Assembly: GCF_019583405.1 (NCBI RefSeq)
Contig: NZ_SZUU01000011.1
Location: 62,001-126,000, forward strand
Direction: 5' to 3'
DNA: 64,000 nucleotides
Source of the DNA: Bacteroides fragilis
GTDB lineage: Bacteria > Bacteroidota > Bacteroidia > Bacteroidales > Bacteroidaceae
Shown in pieces: positions 6,943-16,138 of the stretch (positions are counted from its first letter, which is position 1; every line of letters begins with the position of its first letter). Under the pieces are notes generated by a model that searched no databases, was not told the origin of the DNA, and saw nothing but the letters and a program-made list of their open reading frames with translations. The position numbers and the translations under genes were made by a program.

Positions 6943-8793
6943 ATGAGAAAGAAGAAGATACAGATTCTCCTGTCGGCTGCCGCATTCCTTTTTTTAATGG
7001 GAGGAACTATGCCTTCCGTTGCGCAGGAGCGGAAGATAGGGCGGATAGAACGGCGGGCAGACCGTAATTTTATCAGGCAAAAATTTGATAAAGCGATGGC
7101 CCAGTACGAAACGGCTATCAGGCGTGAAAAAGATGAGGCCGGTCAGGCTGCGCTTCATCTCAAAACAGCGCGTTTGTATTTCATGGTAAGGGAATATGGT
7201 CGTGCCTCGGAGCATTATGATAAAGCAATGGGCTTGCATCCGGATTTGCTCGGGGTAGATGATGTCTGTGATTATGTGGATGCTTTGCGTTTTCAGGGAC
7301 AAGCCCGCAAAGCAGAAGCCATTTGCCTGGATAATGCCTATAAAGATATATATAGCCGCTATCAGCGCTATCAGAATACATTGGAGGCACTTGCCATGCG
7401 CCATTCGGTTCTGGAAGACCCCGGATTTTCGGCAAAACGCTTATCACTGAATACATCGAATGCTGAATTTTGGGTTGGAAATTATGGTGAGCAGCCGTTT
7501 TATGCCATTAGCTACAGTAAATTCAATGATCCGGGAAAGTTGTTCTTTCATCGTACCCACTATTATGCACTTGATGAATCCGGTGAACCCGGTACCGAGG
7601 TTCAGAAACCTCCGAGATATTATGGATATTTCCGGAAGATACCTGCTGACTTGCAGAATGGTCCGGTGACCTTTTCGCCGGATATGAAGTCGATGGTAGC
7701 TACGGTTATCGAGTATGATAAAGAGAAGACAACCGTAGAGATGGCAAACCGGAAGCTACGTCCTTTCCGTACAAAGTTGTTTTACTCTGTGCTAAAGAAT
7801 AAGAAGAAACGATTTACGAAGTATGTTCCGGCTTTTCCGCAGGAGGAGATGTCTTCATATGCCCATCCTTACTTATTCAATGAAGGTAAATCATTGTTGT
7901 TCACTTCCGACATGCCGGGAGGATACGGAGGGTTCGACTTGTATGTTGTTCATTGGGATGACGAGGCCCGGACATGGGGAACCCCTGTAAATCTGGGACC
8001 GGATGTCAACACGGAAGGTGATGAGATCTTTCCTGTAATCTATAAAGGACGTCTCATCTTTTCGTCTAACGGGCTGCCGGGATTCGGTGGTTATGACCTG
8101 TTCAGTGCTTATTATGATAAGGATGGGGTAGTGCCGGGCAGTATCAGTCATTTTCCCCATCCGGTAAATTCCGTCTTCAACGATTATTATATGTGTCCGC
8201 TCGATTTGCGAACAGCTTATTTCGTATCCGATCGTGAGATGGCTTCAAGAGATGATATTTATTACCTCCGTACGGTAGAAGATTTAGGTACTCAGCAGGG
8301 GATGCCCTTTTACGGGATGAGTGAGGAGAATGCGATTTTGGGTGGCGCTTTGTTGTTGAACGGAGCTACGGAAACAGTTTCTCCGGAGTCTGTTGCATTG
8401 AAGCAATATGCACCTGAAGGTTTGCTGATGACTCTTTATTTTGATTTCGATTCGGATGAACTGACCGATGAATCTGTACGGAGGCTTGAGCAGTTTATCA
8501 ATGAAATGGGTACCTACCAGTTTTCGGAACTGAGGTTCGATGGTTTTGCCGATGAGATAGGAAGTGACAGTTATAACTATTCATTGTCAGAACGAAGGGC
8601 AGAGAGTGTTGCAGAGTTCCTGCGCAATCATGGTTTAAATGTACGTTTCGGTATACAGGCCCATGGTAGGATAAAACTTTCTCCGGAAGAGGTGAAAGAG
8701 GAAATTGAGTATCATCGCTGGCCGGAGGAAGGTATCGACTGGATACAAGTGAACCGTCGGGCAAGGCGTGTCGAAATATATAATAAGAGGTAG
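6943..8793 (+). CDS. TPR / PD40-propeller / OmpA-like protein
   Basis: A 616-residue exported protein with signal peptide (cut near VAQE, residue 28). Residues 30-160 contain tetratricopeptide-like helices (FDKAMAQYETAIRREKDEAGQAALHLKTARLYF, YGRASEHYDKAMGLHP). Residues 200-450 carry PD40/WD40-like propeller blades (LLFTSDMPGGYGGFDLYVV, LIFSSNGLPGFGGYDLF). Residues 494-616 are an OmpA/MotB peptidoglycan-binding domain (YFDFDSDELTDES, GFADEIGSDSYNYSLSERRAESV). This architecture recurs in Bacteroidetes periplasmic proteins that tie outer-membrane machines to the cell wall. Here it probably fixes the fimbrial base (inference from operon position). Confidence 0.85.
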   Translation: MRKKKIQILLSAAAFLFLMGGTMPSVAQERKIGRIERRADRNFIRQKFDKAMAQYETAIRREKDEAGQAALHLKTARLYFMVREYGRASEHYDKAMGLHPDLLGVDDVCDYVDALRFQGQARKAEAICLDNAYKDIYSRYQRYQNTLEALAMRHSVLEDPGFSAKRLSLNTSNAEFWVGNYGEQPFYAISYSKFNDPGKLFFHRTHYYALDESGEPGTEVQKPPRYYGYFRKIPADLQNGPVTFSPDMKSMVATVIEYDKEKTTVEMANRKLRPFRTKLFYSVLKNKKKRFTKYVPAFPQEEMSSYAHPYLFNEGKSLLFTSDMPGGYGGFDLYVVHWDDEARTWGTPVNLGPDVNTEGDEIFPVIYKGRLIFSSNGLPGFGGYDLFSAYYDKDGVVPGSISHFPHPVNSVFNDYYMCPLDLRTAYFVSDREMASRDDIYYLRTVEDLGTQQGMPFYGMSEENAILGGALLLNGATETVSPESVALKQYAPEGLLMTLYFDFDSDELTDESVRRLEQFINEMGTYQFSELRFDGFADEIGSDSYNYSLSERRAESVAEFLRNHGLNVRFGIQAHGRIKLSPEEVKEEIEYHRWPEEGIDWIQVNRRARRVEIYNKR

Positions 8794-8816
8794 AAATATA
8801 AAAAAGTAAACGATAT

Positions 8817-11279
8817 ATGAAGAAGACAAGAATTCATAGAGTGTGGATACTGTTCCTGCTGAGCGTCATAGCCTGTCTGCAGGTGAGAGCCCAATATATG
8901 CCGGTGGTTTTCGATAAGAAATATGGCGATAAGAACCAGATACAACTGGTATGCCCGTTGGCCGGTGACGAAGTGGCTATGGTAGGCAAAGAGGGACAGA
9001 AGTACAATCTGACCTGGATAGGAAGAGAAGGTGAGGTACTCTTTTCGTTACCGTTGGCCGGGTTTACTGCTGTTAATGAGCTGACAGAGTTGGAGGACAA
9101 TCATATCCTGCTTGTCGGACAATCTGCTGTGATGAATACAAAAGGCAGAAAGGATAATGTGACGCTGAGCGGACGGGCGGTCATATTAGACCGTAGTGGT
9201 CATATTGTTACCAATATTTATGCGGGAGGACAAGGAAGCGAGCTTCTGAAAGGTGCCTTGCTACGAAGCGGATCATTGATACTTTCCGGTATGGAGCCGA
9301 AAGGAGGAAGCGGTCGGCAAGGTATTCTCTTGAAAGTAGATAAATCGGGTAGAGTGATTTATCAGTATAAGAACACCGGAAGTGGCTATTGTGACCAGTT
9401 TGAGGTGTTGGGCAACACGACTGAATATATCTGTGCGGCTTTCTCCGGAGACAGAGAAAAAGAACAGACGGTGGTGGTCCGGTTAGATGATAAAGGGAAA
9501 CCTTATTATGTGACTGCCATTCCGGCTAAACGATTTATAGTGACAGGCCTGAACGCCAATATCAATGACGGTTCGGTGATTGTTACCGGTAATTCATCGA
9601 CAGATGGAGGTATTATTTATAAGATTCGTCCGGAAGGTGATATTGTTTTTGCTAAAACACTGATACCTGCCAACCAGGGATTGGCAACGCTCAACCATCT
9701 ACGGGTGGCCCGCAATGGTAATATATTAGTAGGAGGCAGTGGTAATAAAGGATATTACGCTTTATTGCGAAATGACGGAACAGCTTTGTACTCGGGTACC
9801 TCGAACGGAAGTGTGAGAGGTGTGGGTATGAACCGGACTACCGGCGAATCAGTGGTAACCACTTATGACGTCAACGCACGCAGAGGAACATTTGTCCGTA
9901 TATTGCCGACAGGAAAAGCTGAGTTTGACCGAACGATTGATGGTAACTTTGATAAGATTAAGGTGACTAACAACGGTGAAGTGTTGCTGCTGTCTTCGGA
10001 TGAGGGCCGGGTTTGTATGTATTCTGCTACGGGTGAGAAAGAGTTTGACCGTTATGTGACGGATAATAAACCTACCATTTACCGTCAGGCCTTGACTGCA
10101 TCATCCGGGGAGTTACTTTTTCTGGGTAGTGGTAGCCGTCTTGTCAAGCTCGGACATGGACTCTATGTCTCGGACGTGAAAATAACCAAGCCGGTAAACG
10201 GAACAGCTACCGCTGTGTTTACTGTGACACTGACCGGATATGCCACCACGAAAGAGGGAGCGCCTGTTCCTGTGAGTGTAGGTTATGCCACTCGCGAAGC
10301 ATCGGCTACAACGGCCAATAACTTTACTCCGGTGAAGGGAAAGCTCTCTTTCACTCCCTCACGCGGAACGGCTGACCGCTATCTGGTGAAACAGGATATT
10401 GAGGTTCCGGTAAAGGCGAATGATCTGATCGAAGGTGTGAAGGACTTTGAATTGCTATTGTCGGATGTTCAGCAGAGCTATCTGGTGAAGCCTGTAGGAA
10501 AAGCGGTTATCGAAGATCAGCAGGCGGTTGTAAAGTTGGTACGTACGGAGCGCGGCGAAGAAGGCTCAAAAGATATCTTATATGAACTTGGGTTGTTCAA
10601 AACTGACGGAACTCCTTTGACTAATGCAACGGGAGCCAATATTATAGTAGATGGCATTTATGGAGAAGGCACAGCCGATGCGCTTGATTTCGATATGGGA
10701 TTGACACCGAGAGTGATATTTGCCAATGGTTCGCAAAAGTCATCTTTTAATGTCAGAACATTGGAGGATACCCGCTATGAACTTCCTAAAACCGTGGTGG
10801 TGAATTTCAATAAAGTACATAGCCTGAGTGGTTCCAATGTCGCTTTTGATGGCGAATTGTTGAGTTGCAGCGGAATTGTTGTTGATCAGCCGGCACGCCT
10901 GGCCATAACTTCACTTGGCGACCACAGAGTAAATAATAATGTGGTGTCGGGCTTCTTCACCGTTTCGCTGTTGCGTGCTTCAGACGGAGCCTTACTGACT
11001 AATGCCACAGGTAGTGATATCATTGTTAACTGTGTGACATTGCCCGATGCTACGGCAAAAGAAGGAAAAGACTTTGTCTTTACCAACCTGCATGACCTAC
11101 GCATCAGTGGAGACGGCAACCATAGTTCGGCTAATGTGAATGGAGTGGTATTGTTCAGTACGGATGCTTTGGAAAAACAGGTGAAACTGAAGATCAAATC
11201 TGTAAACCAGCCTACAGGTGCACAGCCGATCAGTGTGTCTGACGCAGAACGTATGGCAGAGTTTACGATCCGGAAATAA
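8817..11279 (+). CDS. Secreted protein with N-terminal propeller-like region and three Calx-beta-like repeats
   Basis: An 820-residue protein with signal peptide (ends VRAQ, residue 26). I do not recognise a named family for the whole. Residues 30-455 show repeated short blades of the form hydrophobic strand - DxxG - strand (GRAVILDRSGHIVT, ILLKVDKSGRVIY, IIYKIRPEGDIVF), suggesting a beta-propeller. Residues 460-565, 570-693 and 694-820 look like three Calx-beta-like domains; the second and third share DGTPLTNATGANIIV and DGALLTNATGSDIIV, which shows internal duplication. Probably a surface adhesin or structural part of the fimbrial system; 23 bases after the previous gene. Function unknown. 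Confidence 0.65.
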   Translation: MKKTRIHRVWILFLLSVIACLQVRAQYMPVVFDKKYGDKNQIQLVCPLAGDEVAMVGKEGQKYNLTWIGREGEVLFSLPLAGFTAVNELTELEDNHILLVGQSAVMNTKGRKDNVTLSGRAVILDRSGHIVTNIYAGGQGSELLKGALLRSGSLILSGMEPKGGSGRQGILLKVDKSGRVIYQYKNTGSGYCDQFEVLGNTTEYICAAFSGDREKEQTVVVRLDDKGKPYYVTAIPAKRFIVTGLNANINDGSVIVTGNSSTDGGIIYKIRPEGDIVFAKTLIPANQGLATLNHLRVARNGNILVGGSGNKGYYALLRNDGTALYSGTSNGSVRGVGMNRTTGESVVTTYDVNARRGTFVRILPTGKAEFDRTIDGNFDKIKVTNNGEVLLLSSDEGRVCMYSATGEKEFDRYVTDNKPTIYRQALTASSGELLFLGSGSRLVKLGHGLYVSDVKITKPVNGTATAVFTVTLTGYATTKEGAPVPVSVGYATREASATTANNFTPVKGKLSFTPSRGTADRYLVKQDIEVPVKANDLIEGVKDFELLLSDVQQSYLVKPVGKAVIEDQQAVVKLVRTERGEEGSKDILYELGLFKTDGTPLTNATGANIIVDGIYGEGTADALDFDMGLTPRVIFANGSQKSSFNVRTLEDTRYELPKTVVVNFNKVHSLSGSNVAFDGELLSCSGIVVDQPARLAITSLGDHRVNNNVVSGFFTVSLLRASDGALLTNATGSDIIVNCVTLPDATAKEGKDFVFTNLHDLRISGDGNHSSANVNGVVLFSTDALEKQVKLKIKSVNQPTGAQPISVSDAERMAEFTIRK

Positions 11280-11346
11280 AATGATTCTTAGGGATAAGAG
11301 TGCCTTGCATTTCAAATGCAAGGTCTTCTTGTCTGCTCAGAAGAAA

Positions 11347-13854
11347 ATGGATGAAAAAAGAACTATGACAGGAAAAAGAATATATACAGGATTGATGGGC
11401 TTGCTGCTTTTTCTGGCGTTTGCTTGTACGGATGACAGGGAATCGCCAGGGGGAACCAATGGTAATCCTTCATTGGTTTTCAGGATGACGAGAGCTTCTG
11501 CTGATATTATCAATAATACGCAAGTCTATCTGTTTGATGGAGATGGGGCTGCTGCCGGACAGTTCAGGCAGAAAGTGCCGGATGTGGCTTACGCTGCAGA
11601 CCGCCTTACCATGCCGGTTGCGGCAGGTACGTGGGATATTACGTTGGTCAGTGCCGACAGGGATATAAACAGTGAATTGGTTCAGCCTGTCCGTGGACAG
11701 GGGCGTTCATCACTGAAAATGTGGGAAACACGTTCTGCCGGTGGGAGTTTGCCGTCTATGCCTGAGTTGCGTACGGCTTATATTACCGGACAGCAGGTTA
11801 TTGCCGGTCAGGATAATGTCGCTTCCGAAACAGCATTGCTTTCACGGAACGTTGCATTGGTCAAAGTCGTGATAGCTGATGCCGGAGGACTGGATATTAA
11901 TGGCACCCACACGATGAAATTGAGTAATGTGCCTACGACTCTTAATTGGGAAGGAGGGTTATACCCCAATAAAAACAACCCTACTGTGAGTGCGGAACCT
12001 ATGACCGGTACCTTTACTATACATAATAATACTGCAATGGCGGGTCATCAGTATAGTGATACGCTTCGGTTTATTGTGCCGGCCCATAAAGGAACTGATT
12101 ATCTGAATGCGCTTCCGACCGACACGACTACCAGCCATCTTAAACTGAGTGTCGATCTGGCCAGTGAAGGAGGTACACGTTTCGAGAAGACGGATGTGGT
12201 AATTCCTCGGGTTCCACGAGTTAACGGAATTTTGTTGGTACGCATTTTCCTTGGTGGAAAGCTCGATGTCTCTACTGAGATATTAAACTGGCAAGATACA
12301 CAGTTGGAAGCCGATTTGTCACAGACCCAACTCTATACGGATAAAGCTTCCGTTGGGCTGGCATTCAAAGACACGATACATGTAAATACAAATGTCCGGG
12401 AATATACAGTGGAGAAGGCACCTGAGGCCACGTGGATTACTTCGGTGAAAAAGTTGGATGGGAATGCGGTGGAAATTACTGCTGATCTGGATAGCTATGT
12501 GGATAATCATCCGCGTACCTCTTATATTACCATTAAAGCAAATAATGTGACCAAGAAAATACCGGTTACACAAAGACCGGATAGAGGTACTATCAAAGTT
12601 AGTGAACATAAACTTATATTTTGTCCTAAAGCACATGAAAATCGCTCGGTGGAGGTTAAGAGTATTGGAGGTGACTGGATATTCTTAGGTAGTAGTCCCA
12701 AAGCGACTTCGGACATACAGAATGGGGTGAAAGGAAACACCACAGTCAACTTTACACGTACTTCGACGATTAAGCCGGATGATTTTGATACTTATTATGG
12801 AGATGGTCAGATTGTTGTGAAGAATAAAACAACGCTTGATACGGATACGATTTCGTTAGTGAACTGCTACATCCATGTGGATGATGGGGTAATAAATGCA
12901 CTTGCTCCAACAGGTTCAGCGCAGACTGCAGTCACTAATTCACAAGATGTGACTGTGTTGGGTGGTAGTAGAAATATTATTTTCGATTCATGGGAGTCTT
13001 GGATTCATAGTGATTTGAGATGGAATCCGTTAACGCAAGTGCTGACTATGACAACAGACCGTGAACCTTCCGATGAGGCCCGTGACGGATCGTTAACTTT
13101 CCATCATGCCGATTGCCCGGATTATCAGGTTACGGTTAAAGTACACCAGGATATTATTGTAACAATTCCTCCTTTTGACTATTTTGTTGTTAAATTTATG
13201 TGGGATAGGGCTGATGTGGATATTGCGGTTGAATTCCAAGGTAATAATGTATCTGGTGATGGAAGTAATAATTCTTCTTATGATAAAAAGCCTGTTGGAT
13301 GGAGCAAGAATCAGACTGTTAATTATAATGGCAAACTGCTGCTACAGTGGGGTGGTGATGCACGTCAAGGACAGGGAGAAACTGCATTTTTTAATGCCCC
13401 TGTATTGGAAGGCGATGTAAACTCTCCCCGAAAAATAAAATTGGATGTTTATGCAACATGGTATAGTTCAGGGATAGCACCTGCTCCTATGACTTTTGAA
13501 ATGACTGCCTATAAAGGAGGAACAATGTCTAAAGGAACTGCTGAAACCGGGGATTATAATAAATATAATTATTATAATGAAGGTGGTGAAAGGTTGTATA
13601 ATGATACTTATCGGGTACTTATTACTACTACTGGAGGTAATGGAACGTATGATCAAGGAGGTTATACAAAAGTTGCAACAATTGTATATGACCGTATTAA
13701 ACATTCGGCATCTGTAACAGTACTTGCTGCTGCCCCTGCCAATACTCGCTCATCTCGTTCGGTTAAGGTGCCGTTCCGACCGGAAGAGAAGCCTCTCTGG
13801 ACTCCCGTAGTAGTGAATACCTATTCCGATGATTATCGGGGAGAGAGGAAATAG
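11347..13854 (+). CDS. Large fimbrillin-like lipoprotein with BACON-like domain
   Basis: About 835 residues from the ATG at 11347; the frame is open further upstream into the preceding gene, but the ATG at 11347 (or 11365) puts the lipobox LAFAC near residue 27. The mature N-terminus has fimbrillin features (NNTQVYLFDGDGAAAGQF, AAGTWDITLVSAD). A BACON-like beta-sandwich follows, with the strand pattern YTVEKAPEATWITSV ... ADLDSYVDNHPRTSYITIK ... VTKKIPVTQ near residues 350-420 and further BACON-like stretches later. The C-terminal half is Asn/Tyr-rich. I think this is an accessory or tip protein similar to DUF4906-type fimbrial proteins; the exact family is uncertain. Confidence 0.65.
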   Translation: MDEKRTMTGKRIYTGLMGLLLFLAFACTDDRESPGGTNGNPSLVFRMTRASADIINNTQVYLFDGDGAAAGQFRQKVPDVAYAADRLTMPVAAGTWDITLVSADRDINSELVQPVRGQGRSSLKMWETRSAGGSLPSMPELRTAYITGQQVIAGQDNVASETALLSRNVALVKVVIADAGGLDINGTHTMKLSNVPTTLNWEGGLYPNKNNPTVSAEPMTGTFTIHNNTAMAGHQYSDTLRFIVPAHKGTDYLNALPTDTTTSHLKLSVDLASEGGTRFEKTDVVIPRVPRVNGILLVRIFLGGKLDVSTEILNWQDTQLEADLSQTQLYTDKASVGLAFKDTIHVNTNVREYTVEKAPEATWITSVKKLDGNAVEITADLDSYVDNHPRTSYITIKANNVTKKIPVTQRPDRGTIKVSEHKLIFCPKAHENRSVEVKSIGGDWIFLGSSPKATSDIQNGVKGNTTVNFTRTSTIKPDDFDTYYGDGQIVVKNKTTLDTDTISLVNCYIHVDDGVINALAPTGSAQTAVTNSQDVTVLGGSRNIIFDSWESWIHSDLRWNPLTQVLTMTTDREPSDEARDGSLTFHHADCPDYQVTVKVHQDIIVTIPPFDYFVVKFMWDRADVDIAVEFQGNNVSGDGSNNSSYDKKPVGWSKNQTVNYNGKLLLQWGGDARQGQGETAFFNAPVLEGDVNSPRKIKLDVYATWYSSGIAPAPMTFEMTAYKGGTMSKGTAETGDYNKYNYYNEGGERLYNDTYRVLITTTGGNGTYDQGGYTKVATIVYDRIKHSASVTVLAAAPANTRSSRSVKVPFRPEEKPLWTPVVVNTYSDDYRGERK

Positions 13855-13869
13855 ATTTTAGTGTAAACA

Positions 13870-15546
13870 ATGAAAATGCGCTATAGTATGAAAATACAAT
13901 ATATAATAGGTATACTGGTTGCCTTTCTGTTTGTCTCGTGCAGTCATGAGGAAGAGGAACAGAAACCCGCTTATGGGAAGATAGATGTTGCTGTTTCGGT
14001 AACCTTGCCGCAACCGGAGTCAGTGAATACGCTTACTCGTGCCGGTGGCCCGTATACGGATACCGATATTAAGAACGTAGACTTGCTGATATTCGACAAA
14101 GACGCAAAGTTTATGGAGCGTGTCAAAGTAGAGAATGACAGGTTGGTTGTTACCGGAACGGGGATTAATTTCACAGTCCGTTTGGATGCCACTTCGGAAC
14201 GGCGTATCATTCATCTGGTTGCAAACGGGCGGAGTGCTGATGGCACTTCGGATCGCTTGAACTTTGGTGATATAACTCCGGGTATGGCAGAAAATGCGGC
14301 TATCTCTTCTTTGCAGACAGCCTCGCTCGAACATGTGAATGAAGGAGAGAGCACATTGTTAAACCATGTGATGCCTTTGGTTATGTGGGGACGTTTTGCT
14401 CTCAACGGAATCAATATCGTGACGAAAGCAGAGGGTGTGAAACTGTTGCGTTCCACTGCCTGTATACAAGTGAAGAAGGGTAGTGGGGGTGTAAATACCG
14501 GACTGGATGATTTTGTCATCGAAGGAATTACCGTACATCAGGGAGCCTGTCATGGCTTCCTGGCTCCGACCGATTGCACAGGAGAAGTTAACACTCCCGT
14601 TACCGCAAATCCGGTTACCGGTGGAACCTATCTGGATTATCGTAAGGGGTGGGTTAATAGTGCTGAACCTTCTTTATACATATACGAGCGCAATTGTTCG
14701 GCTTCCGACTATATGGGAGTAGTGATTGCAGCCCGGTATAAAGGCAAAAAAGGCTATTATAAGGTAGTAATGACGGGTAACAACGGAGCTCCCCTGAACA
14801 TTGTACGTAACCACCGTTATATTGTTACGGTGGTGGGCGTCAATGGTCCGGGATATGAAAATCCGGATATTGCTGTGGCTTCTGCACCTTCGAATGCTCT
14901 GAAAGTGGAGTTGACGGATGAAGACACGGATCTGCCCTGTATTGTGGCCGACGGTGAATACCGTATGGCATCGTCTAATAATGTATTCAGCCTATATGGA
15001 AAAACAGGTGTGACTACATCGGCGACGGGCGTAGATATTTGTACCGTATATTCCAGCCGTGGTGTTCAGCCGGTTCTGACCCTACCTGCCGATTGTAATT
15101 GGCTGACCAATCTGTCTGTACAAGCTTTAGGAAGTAATAAGTATAAAATAACAGGGGATTTTACCTCACCGGCCAATAGTGCCGTATCTACAACCTTGAC
15201 TATGACGTGTGATAATCTGTCTCAGCCGGTTCGTGTCAGTTGGAATCCCATTATATCGGACCAGAAAGATACCGATTCGTTTGTTTTCGATTTGGTTGGT
15301 TCAACCGACCGTAACTGGACGGTCCGGGTATTGAATCCGACGTCTGCCGGCTGGCTCTTTCTGCACCCATCCGCCGCATCTCCCGAAGCATTTCCGGGAG
15401 ACGGTATGGTGTCGGAACTCAATAGCAAATATAGTTCGCATGCTTATTTGCACGTAGCTTTCGGAGCGAACAGGAGAGGGACTGTACTGATGACTTCCGC
15501 CTCCGGCGGGGAAACTGTAGCCCGTAAGATAGTAGTTATTCAATAG
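13870..15546 (+). CDS. Fimbrillin-like lipoprotein, probable minor or tip subunit
   Basis: A 558-residue lipoprotein; signal with lipobox AFLFVSC (Cys near 24, or 18 if translation starts at 13888). The mature start contains a TLTRAGGPYTDTDIKNVDLLIFDKDA stretch, the usual Mfa/FimA pattern of an Arg just before the first beta-domain. Central NRHYIVTVVGVNGPGY-like strands and a C-terminal BACON-like or fimbrillin-type sandwich follow. Starts 15 bases after the previous gene. Family members act as accessory, adhesive parts at the fimbria tip; the role here is inference from order and sequence type. Confidence 0.68.
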   Translation: MKMRYSMKIQYIIGILVAFLFVSCSHEEEEQKPAYGKIDVAVSVTLPQPESVNTLTRAGGPYTDTDIKNVDLLIFDKDAKFMERVKVENDRLVVTGTGINFTVRLDATSERRIIHLVANGRSADGTSDRLNFGDITPGMAENAAISSLQTASLEHVNEGESTLLNHVMPLVMWGRFALNGINIVTKAEGVKLLRSTACIQVKKGSGGVNTGLDDFVIEGITVHQGACHGFLAPTDCTGEVNTPVTANPVTGGTYLDYRKGWVNSAEPSLYIYERNCSASDYMGVVIAARYKGKKGYYKVVMTGNNGAPLNIVRNHRYIVTVVGVNGPGYENPDIAVASAPSNALKVELTDEDTDLPCIVADGEYRMASSNNVFSLYGKTGVTTSATGVDICTVYSSRGVQPVLTLPADCNWLTNLSVQALGSNKYKITGDFTSPANSAVSTTLTMTCDNLSQPVRVSWNPIISDQKDTDSFVFDLVGSTDRNWTVRVLNPTSAGWLFLHPSAASPEAFPGDGMVSELNSKYSSHAYLHVAFGANRRGTVLMTSASGGETVARKIVVIQ

Positions 15547-15560
15547 AACGTTGCGGTAGT

Positions 15561-15944
15561 ATGACCCTGGAAGAGATATTGCAAATAGAAGCACAGAATG
15601 TTGATTGTATTTTCCTGTATCAGGAAGAAGGAGCATGGTATGCCTATGAACATTCTGCCTTTTATTGTTATTCTCTTCTGGGCATACTTGATATAGACTG
15701 GTTGCCCTGTCCGGACGGAACTACTTCCGGACGAAAAACAATCAGGGTGCGTGTTTCCGAACCGGATAAGTTTTTATGTACACCTCTATTGCGTCTGATG
15801 CGGAAGCGTAAAACTGAATATGTTGTTTTATGCAAAATTTCGTGTGGAGGTTTTTACTACTGGCGGGAACAGCAGCAAATGAAATTTCGTGTATTACAGG
15901 AAAGAGAAAGCTCTTGTACGAAGGTAAATGAACATGCTGAATGA
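15561..15944 (+). CDS. Small cytoplasmic protein at the end of the fimbrial operon, unrecognised
   Basis: A 127-residue protein 14 bases after the preceding stop, so almost certainly in the same transcript. It has no signal peptide or membrane helix, unlike every other gene in the operon. It begins MTLEEILQIEAQNVDCIFLYQEEGAWYAYEHSAFYC and is rich in Tyr, Cys and Trp; a basic middle (LLRLMRKRKTEY) and an acidic Ser/Cys tail follow. I do not recognise the family. It may be regulatory or an assembly helper, but nothing in the sequence proves that. Confidence 0.6.
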   Translation: MTLEEILQIEAQNVDCIFLYQEEGAWYAYEHSAFYCYSLLGILDIDWLPCPDGTTSGRKTIRVRVSEPDKFLCTPLLRLMRKRKTEYVVLCKISCGGFYYWREQQQMKFRVLQERESSCTKVNEHAE

Positions 15945-16077
15945 TTAATCTTATCCTCTGTAGCCTTGAAAAGGCAGCTTTTTCACGAGCATACTCTTTG
16001 TATGCTATCTTTAGTGATATTCATCGGTATAGCCTGTGAAGGCTGTTGATGAATTATTGTTTGTTTTGTTTGTGTGC

Positions 16078-16119
16078 GCCCCTTCCGTATTTTAGCGAAA
16101 ATACCGGAAGGGGCTTTTT
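16078..16119 (+). terminator. Terminator of the fimbrial operon
   Basis: GCCCCTTCCG plus TATTTT pairs with AAAATA-C-CGGAAGGGGC around an AGCG loop, then five T. It lies 134 bases after the last gene and just before the 3' end of the convergent GH84 gene. A smaller hairpin (GCCTT-GAAA-AGGC then T-rich) is at about 15963-15982. Confidence 0.88.
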
Positions 16120-16138
16120 ACACAGATTGAATAAGTTT

